A stretch of DNA of 64,000 nucleotides from Natrinema versiforme (GTDB lineage: Archaea; Halobacteriota; Halobacteria; Halobacteriales; Natrialbaceae): contig NZ_CP040330.1 of NCBI RefSeq assembly GCF_005576615.1, forward strand, positions 1,426,001 to 1,490,000. The letters run 5' to 3'. The position numbers and the translations under genes were made by a program. The notes under the pieces are model-generated. The model worked only from the letters and a program-made list of their open reading frames with translations, was not told where the DNA came from and did no database searches. Shown one piece after another: positions 59,047-64,000 of the stretch. Position 1 is the stretch's first letter. The number at the start of each line of letters is the position of its first letter.

Positions 59047-59184
59047 GCGACGCATATGTCCCCGCGAGAGGGGGATCGCGGGGACTGGGGCAGGCGTCGC
59101 AACCCGTGGGGATGATCAGATGCGGGGAAGCATCGGGGGACCACCAAGGCGTGCAGGGCTGACCTCTCGTCCCCCGTGTGGTCC
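59047..59184 (+). ncRNA. Candidate structured RNA or leader element
   Basis: A cluster of long perfect stems with no convincing protein. GCGACGC (59047-59053) pairs with GCGTCGC (59094-59100), enclosing TCCCCGCGA (59059-59067) paired with TCGCGGGGA (59076-59084). GATGC (59119-59123) pairs with GCATC (59130-59134). GGACCAC (59138-59144) pairs with GTGGTCC (59178-59184), in competition with GGGGGA (59135-59140) pairing with TCCCCC (59170-59175). It ends about 125 bases before the Usp gene. The transcribed strand is not certain. Confidence 0.4.
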
Positions 59185-59309
59185 ATTCCGTGCCGTCCTA
59201 TTAGTGATACGAGCGCGTTTTCTGGGTCGGAAAATCCCGTGCCGTCCGTCGATATCGATTCCGATTTCGGTTCCACAGCTTTCTTCGATATCGTCGCCGT
59301 AGGACCGCT

Positions 59310-59687
59310 ATGCAATATCTCGTCGGAACCGGCTCCGTTCACACGACGGCGGCGATCTGTGACTATCTCGGCGACCGAGTCACCGACGACGATGCGGTGA
59401 TCGCAGTCGCCGTCGCCGACGACGCGACGGCACGCCGTGATGGCGAGGAGGCGTTGAACGTCGCGCCCGTTCGACTCGCGGCTGCGGGCGACGTCGAGAC
59501 GGAGCTTCGATCGGGGACCCCCGGCGAGGCGCTCCTCGAGGCGGCGGCCGAGTTCGACGCCGACGAGATCGTGATCGGCACACACAGCGGCGACCCCGAT
59601 GCGGCGCACGAACTCGGCTCGACCGCACGGCGGCTTCTCACCGATTCGAGCCGGCCAGTCGTCGTCGTTCCGATTCCGGACCTCTAG
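59310..59687 (+). CDS. Universal stress protein-like (UspA fold)
   Basis: 125-residue single-domain protein. MQYLVGTGSVHTTAAICDYL, then VIAVAVADDA, ELRSGTPGEALLEAAAEFDADEIVIGTHSG and the C-terminal LTDSSRPVVVVPIP are the USP strand-loop pattern. The ATP-binding GxxGxxxGS segment is present only in weakened form (GTHSGDPDAAHELGSTA). The upstream 330 bases contain the candidate structured element. Probable stress or nucleotide-binding role. Confidence 0.75.
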   Translation: MQYLVGTGSVHTTAAICDYLGDRVTDDDAVIAVAVADDATARRDGEEALNVAPVRLAAAGDVETELRSGTPGEALLEAAAEFDADEIVIGTHSGDPDAAHELGSTARRLLTDSSRPVVVVPIPDL

Positions 59688-59716
59688 CTCGAGCGGTGTG
59701 CTCGCGTCTCGCTCGA

Positions 59717-61726
59717 TCAGAGCTCTCCGTCGTACGCGTCGTCGATGTACTCGCCGTCGCGACGGACCCGAACTTTCAGCGGCGGATCGTCCCGCTCGAG
59801 TTCATCGATGAGCGTCACGGTATCCCCCGATGCGAACGGTCCGTCCGTCCGTTCGTCGAGCGGAACGTCGATTTCCTCATCGTCGATATGGACCTCCGCG
59901 ACGAGCCCGGAGACGGGCAGCGGCCGCCCGCCGTCGTGGACGAGCGTCACCGTCCCGTTCTCGACCGTGAGATCGAACGAGACCGACGAGTCGGCCTCCC
60001 CGCTGCCGATAGGGAGGTCGTTCGCTCCCCAGACGACACTGATAGTCGTCCCGACGGGGACCGACGCGGGCTCGAGCGTGTCGCCGTCGGACACCGTCTC
60101 GCCCTCGTCGCGCCACTGTGTGGCGGCCGGTTCGCCGTCGCGCAAGACCGTATACTCCGCGGCCGGTCTGGTCCGGTCGTCCTCGAAGGCGAGTTCGACG
60201 GTCGCCGTCTTCGTCTCGTACTCGTAGTCGACCGTAGCCTCCCCGATCGGCTGGATCCGATCGCTGGCGAGCGCCTTGGAGCGCGTGGGTTCCTTCCAGC
60301 AGACGTAGACGGCCGTTTTGGGCGCGACGTCCTCGAGCGTCGCCCCATCACCGGTCGAGAGGTCGGTGCCGGTCCACGGCCTCGTCGTCCGGACCGGCTC
60401 GGATACGATCGCCTCGGCGTCGTCAGCGTCGTACAGCGCGAGGATCACGTGATCGCCGTCGAGCGGGAACTCGTCCTCGTAGCGGACCGACAGCGTCCTC
60501 GCGTCCAGGTCGTAGTCGACGGTCCACTCGAAGTCGGCGTGCAGGGTCGTGTGGGTGGGCATGCCGCGGTCTCCCTCGTGGACGAGCGAGATCCGGAGGT
60601 ACGGCTCGGCGTCCTCGGTCGCCACGAGTAGCGTGTCTCCCCCTTCGATCTCGTCCCGACCGTCGGCCCAGATCGCCTCGTCGTAGGGCTCGCCGTCGAG
60701 TTCGAGCCTGAGTTCGTCGACCGGCGTCGGATCGCCCGCGCCGACCTCGATTTCCACGTACTGCTCGTCGGCGTCCAGTTCCCCGGCCTCGAGACGACCC
60801 GGGCTCTCGTGGCGTTCGGCGGCGAGATCGATTTCGACCGTCGCCGTCAGGAGCGAGCCGTCGACATCGGACGAGACGATCTCTCTCCCGCCACTGCGTA
60901 GCTGTGCTCGGAACCGGTCGACCAGATCGTCCGTGACGAGCGAGTCATCGACGAGCGAGAGCCCGTGGTGGATCTCGAGCGTGTCCGGTTCGGACACCGT
61001 CGCGGCGAGGATCGCGTACTCCCCGTCCTCGGGCTCGAGGGCGTCGTAGGTCCACGACCACTCGTCGTCGGTCGTGACGGTCCGGATATCGGCGTCCGCG
61101 AACGCCGCGAGCCCCTCGTCGAAGGTGGGGACCGCGTCGCGAACCGCCGGTGCGTCGCCGTCTCGAGCGGCGATCGCGGCGTCGACCGTCGACGCCGAGT
61201 CGGCGACGATGCCGACGCCGTCGAGTGCGGCGACGACGCCCGCGTCCGCGAGCGGCGCGAACTCGTAGTCGGTCCCGGTGTCGTGTTCCCGAGTCGTGAG
61301 GTCTGTCTCGAGGGCCGCGTCGATGTCGCGCGCCGGGTCGAAATCGCCGGACTCGGTCTCGAAGACCGTGACGAACGGCGACTCGAGGCCCTCGTCCATG
61401 ACGGTAACGTGGCGCGAAACGGTGCCGGTGTCGCCGGCGAACAGCTCCGCCAGTCCCGTGCCGTGTGTGATGTCGTAGGGGCCGACGAGGTCCTGTACGT
61501 CGGCGTCCCGGAGTCGCGATTCGTGTACTGCCGAGAGCGCTGCGCTCTCGTCGGCGGTGTCGGCCGGGACGGCGGCGAGCAGGTCGGCGAACGGATCGTC
61601 GGACGCGTCGGATTCCTCGCTGGGCGTTTCGTCGGTCTCGTCCAGCACCGAGAGACAGCCGGCAGCCGTGCCGACGAGCGACGCACTGATCCCACTGAGG
61701 AGGGTTCGGCGGGGACGGTCTCGCAT
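59717..61726 (-). CDS. Large Tat-dependent surface lipoprotein
   Basis: 669-residue protein. PRRTLLSGISASLVGTAAGC is a Tat signal with a lipobox, so Cys at about residue 24 would be lipidated and anchor it outside. Residues 40-330 form an alpha/beta acidic domain (ITHGTGLAELFAGDTGTVSR, VVAALDGVGIVADSASTVDA). Residues about 340-669 contain several beta-sandwich-like segments with recurring VDYDLDARTLSVRYE and VDYEYETKTATVELAFED patterns and VTLVHDGGRPLP. The ATG at 61726 is chosen because it directly precedes the signal. No enzyme motif is seen. Confidence 0.75.
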   Translation of the reverse strand: MRDRPRRTLLSGISASLVGTAAGCLSVLDETDETPSEESDASDDPFADLLAAVPADTADESAALSAVHESRLRDADVQDLVGPYDITHGTGLAELFAGDTGTVSRHVTVMDEGLESPFVTVFETESGDFDPARDIDAALETDLTTREHDTGTDYEFAPLADAGVVAALDGVGIVADSASTVDAAIAARDGDAPAVRDAVPTFDEGLAAFADADIRTVTTDDEWSWTYDALEPEDGEYAILAATVSEPDTLEIHHGLSLVDDSLVTDDLVDRFRAQLRSGGREIVSSDVDGSLLTATVEIDLAAERHESPGRLEAGELDADEQYVEIEVGAGDPTPVDELRLELDGEPYDEAIWADGRDEIEGGDTLLVATEDAEPYLRISLVHEGDRGMPTHTTLHADFEWTVDYDLDARTLSVRYEDEFPLDGDHVILALYDADDAEAIVSEPVRTTRPWTGTDLSTGDGATLEDVAPKTAVYVCWKEPTRSKALASDRIQPIGEATVDYEYETKTATVELAFEDDRTRPAAEYTVLRDGEPAATQWRDEGETVSDGDTLEPASVPVGTTISVVWGANDLPIGSGEADSSVSFDLTVENGTVTLVHDGGRPLPVSGLVAEVHIDDEEIDVPLDERTDGPFASGDTVTLIDELERDDPPLKVRVRRDGEYIDDAYDGEL

Positions 61727-61976
61727 GTGACAACGGTTCGTCACGATGGTACAAGTAGGTTCGCATATACTATCGGACTCGTGACTTTTCTCGAGATCGT
61801 TGCTCTCGCTCGCCGCCTCGTGCGGATCGACGCCGAGTCGCGCTGATTGGACTCGGGGCTGATCGCGACTGCGGTTTCAAGACAGCGCGATAGCGTTTGG
61901 TGTCACGCTCGCGGTCGGCGGTATCGGCGCGGAAAATCAGTGCAGTCCGTCTCCCGACAGCGTGGCAGTGGTCCGT
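61727..61976. other. Intergenic region
   Basis: 250 bases between the lipoprotein start and the stop of the VOC gene; no gene recognised. Confidence 0.3.
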
Positions 61977-62765
61977 TCAGAACGGGAACAGCGAGTCGGC
62001 CTCGAGGTCGCGCTCGATGAGTTCGATCTCGTGGCCGTCCTGGTCTCTCGTAAACGCGTACATGTTGTCGTTGCTCTCGGGGTCGCGGTAGTCGTCGGCA
62101 CCGCGCTCGAGGAGTTGCTCCCAGTCGTCTTGGAGGTCGTCGATACGGATACAGAGGTGGCCCCACGCGTCGCCCATGTCGTACGTGCGGCCGTCGTAGT
62201 TGTAGGTGAGTTCGACGGACATCGCTTCCTCGGCGGCGTCTCGGGGCTCGACGAAGTAGTTCGCGAAGGTGTCGGACTCCCAGCGGCCGACCTCGTCGTA
62301 CTCGAACTTGCGGGTCCAGAAGCCGAGCGCCTCGTCCGCGTCCTCGACGCGGAGCATCGTGTGATCGAGCGACCAGAGCGCGCCCTCTTCGCGCTGGACG
62401 ATCTCGATCTCGTGGCCGTCGGGGTCCTTCACGAACGCGTAGTCGCCGCCACAGGACTCCGGATCGCGGTAGTCGTCGACGCCCTCGTCCATCAGCTGCT
62501 GGTAGTAATCCTCGAGTTCGCCGTCGGGGACGCGAACGGCAATGTGGCCCCACGCGTCGCCCACCTCGAGCTCCTCGCCCTCGTTGTGGGTGATCTCGAG
62601 CATTGCGCCCTCGTCGTGCATCTCCTCGGGACCGAGATAGACGATGGTGAAGCCGTCGCCCTCGAAGCGATCCTTCTCCTCGTACTCGAGGTGGGTCTGA
62701 TACCAGTCGAGCGATTCCTCGAGGTCAGCGACGCGGATCATCGTATGATCGAGCGTTCCGTCCAT
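61977..62765 (-). CDS. Tandem two-domain VOC (glyoxalase/dioxygenase-fold) protein
   Basis: 262-residue protein of two fused vicinal-oxygen-chelate modules. Module 1 (about 1-127): LDHTMIRVADLEESLDWYQ, HIAVRVPDGELEDYY, DPDGHEIEIVQ. Module 2 (about 130-255): LDHTMLRVEDADEALGFW, HLCIRIDDLQDDWEQ, DQDGHEIELIE. Each has the first-strand His and the final Glu typical of lactoylglutathione lyase-type metal sites. In haloarchaea, which lack glutathione, a related thiol or another substrate is expected. Confidence 0.85.
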   Translation of the reverse strand: MDGTLDHTMIRVADLEESLDWYQTHLEYEEKDRFEGDGFTIVYLGPEEMHDEGAMLEITHNEGEELEVGDAWGHIAVRVPDGELEDYYQQLMDEGVDDYRDPESCGGDYAFVKDPDGHEIEIVQREEGALWSLDHTMLRVEDADEALGFWTRKFEYDEVGRWESDTFANYFVEPRDAAEEAMSVELTYNYDGRTYDMGDAWGHLCIRIDDLQDDWEQLLERGADDYRDPESNDNMYAFTRDQDGHEIELIERDLEADSLFPF

Positions 62766-62813
62766 ACGCGAAACGACGCCTGCGACTCCAAAAAACGTGG
62801 CGAAGGCGGCGGT

Positions 62814-64000
62814 CTACTCGGGTCGTTCCGTCGAATCCGAGTCGATATCGCTCTCGGGATCGGCGATGTCCGCGGCCGGGGTCGGCGCGACGGGCTCGAG
62901 GCCCTTCCGGTCGGCGTCGAACCGCGAGAGGATGTTGACGAGGCCGACGAGGGCGACGACGCCGAGCGGCAGGAAGACGATTGGCGGGACCCCGAGGTAG
63001 CCGTTGAGCAGATAGCAGGTGACGACCACGGCGAAGACGGTCAGCGCGTAGGGCAGTTGCGTGCGCACGTGGTCGATCAGATCCGCACCGCTGAACGTCG
63101 CCGAGAGCACCGTCGTGTCGGAGATCGGCGAGGCGTGGTCGCCGAAGATCGCGCCGGAGAAGACGGCACCGACGGCGACCGGAACGAGTTCGAACCCGGT
63201 TCCCAGTTCGTAGGCGACCTGTATCGCGATGGGCGTGACGAGCCCCATCGTCGCCCACGACGACCCCATCGTAAAGGCCACGAACGCCGCGGCAATCAGG
63301 ATGAGGACGGGCAGCAACTCCGCCGAGAGGTAGGGTTCGACCAGACTCGCGACGTAGTCGCCCGTGCCGAGCGTCTCCGCGACGCTGCTGATCGTCCACG
63401 CGAGCACGAGGATCGTCACCGCCGTCAGCATGATGCCGAAGCCGTCGATGACGGTGTCGACCCCGTCGCCGAGATCGAACAGGCCGTAGGCGATCCCGAT
63501 CGCGATCGCCGACACGACCATGGCGAACGAGCCCCAGGTCAGCGCCGTCGCGAAGTCGCCCGCGCCGACGATGTCGATCAGGACCTGCGTGAGCCCCACT
63601 TCGTCCGCGGCGGCACCGACCGCCGTCGGCGCTCCCACCTCGGCCTGACTCGAGAGCCACGACTGGTAGCCCGTCCAGAAGGCACCCGCCAGCGTCACCG
63701 TGATCAGGACGACGACGGGCGCGAAAAAGGTCCGGAGCATCGGCCGCTCGTCGATCGGCTCGCCCAGATCCTCCTGGACCTTCTGGAGCGGCTGTGCGCC
63801 CTCGCGGTTGACTGCACCGGTCGTTCGCGACCGATGCTCGGCGTCTAACATCTCGCCGTAGTCCCGCCCGGACACCACGACGATCCCGACCATGACGATC
63901 GCCAGCAGCGCGTAGGTGTTGTACGGGATCGAGTCCACGAACGTCTGGAACGCGCTCGGCGCGTCCGCCGCGACGCCCATGTCCTCGTAGGCGCTGCTGA
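62814..64000 (-). CDS. nhaC: NhaC family Na+/H+ antiporter, 3' part
   Basis: At least 395 residues are visible. The frame stays open to the right edge, with SSAYEDMGVAADAPSAFQ preceding an internal Met, so the N-terminal ~150 residues of this roughly 550-residue family lie outside the window. About eight helices remain. Diagnostic segments are VAFTMGSSWATMGLVTPIA and FSGAIFGDHASPISDTTVLSATFSGAD, the conserved membrane-embedded acidic/Ser-Thr motifs of NhaC. An acidic C-terminal tail follows. Role: sodium extrusion coupled to proton uptake. Confidence 0.9.
   Translation of the reverse strand, partial: SSAYEDMGVAADAPSAFQTFVDSIPYNTYALLAIVMVGIVVVSGRDYGEMLDAEHRSRTTGAVNREGAQPLQKVQEDLGEPIDERPMLRTFFAPVVVLITVTLAGAFWTGYQSWLSSQAEVGAPTAVGAAADEVGLTQVLIDIVGAGDFATALTWGSFAMVVSAIAIGIAYGLFDLGDGVDTVIDGFGIMLTAVTILVLAWTISSVAETLGTGDYVASLVEPYLSAELLPVLILIAAAFVAFTMGSSWATMGLVTPIAIQVAYELGTGFELVPVAVGAVFSGAIFGDHASPISDTTVLSATFSGADLIDHVRTQLPYALTVFAVVVTCYLLNGYLGVPPIVFLPLGVVALVGLVNILSRFDADRKGLEPVAPTPAADIADPESDIDSDSTERPE

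Overview
This 64 kb window is haloarchaeal chromosome. The protein-coding sequence is GC-rich and strongly acidic. Tat-type signal sequences are common, promoters are archaeal (TATA boxes about 25-32 nt before many start codons, several leaderless genes), the hexamer CTCGAG is very frequent, and several haloarchaea-restricted families occur (DUF7344, DUF7343, DUF7521, DUF7563-like zinc microproteins, DUF1616). A member of the Natrialbaceae (Natrinema/Haloterrigena type) is the best guess; the genus cannot be fixed from the sequence alone. I found no rRNA, tRNA, CRISPR array or intact insertion sequence.

Layout. 0.5-1.1 kb: a DUF7344 regulator-like membrane protein. 1.6-28.4 kb: a large surface-glycan locus. 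It holds a Gfo/Idh oxidoreductase with a flippase, two Tat-exported parallel beta-helix paralogues, a large polytopic membrane protein, a PP-loop enzyme, a PAS histidine kinase, a phosphodiesterase-type hydrolase, a polysaccharide deacetylase, an oxidoreductase/DUF362/epimerase operon, GT4, DUF354 and GT2 proteins, and a five-gene operon of acetyltransferase, aminotransferase, Gfo/Idh dehydrogenase, nucleotide-sugar 6-dehydrogenase and GT2. These five match, step for step, the WbpD/E/B/A route to a UDP-2,3-diacetamido uronic acid. 28.8-37.9 kb: regulators (two DUF7344, PadR, winged helix, DUF7343), DUF1616, zinc microproteins, a giant acidic repeat protein and a galE-like epimerase. 38.0-40.0 kb: a small AT-richer patch with a membrane protein, a PIN toxin/antitoxin pair and two gene remnants. 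40.1-45.1 kb: metabolism (dihydroorotase-type amidohydrolase, dihydroorotate dehydrogenase, MaoC hydratase) and a cbtB-cbtA-ferredoxin cobalt/cobalamin operon. 45.4-53.9 kb: a nine-gene Mrp/Mnh-type cation/proton antiporter operon. 54.0-64.0 kb: a degenerate tyrosine recombinase, an exported glycerophosphodiesterase, a zinc microprotein, a frameshifted sugar-binding pseudogene, an HTH/DUF7521 pair, a candidate structured RNA, a Usp protein, a Tat lipoprotein, a two-domain VOC protein and the 3' part of an NhaC antiporter.

The most notable signals not explained by single genes are regulatory. First, an ATAACAAA element lies in the same orientation before eight transcription units of the glycan locus and its flanking PadR/DUF1616 genes, with a ninth near-copy, suggesting one co-regulated set or an alternative promoter class. 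Second, the two beta-helix paralogues share an identical promoter block at identical spacing plus paired GTAAT-N5-ATTAC sites, one upstream and one just inside each gene. Third, there is a palindrome-rich operator on the PIN/antitoxin promoter, an inverted repeat at the cbtB promoter, and a nested-stem region with mutually exclusive pairings upstream of the Usp gene.
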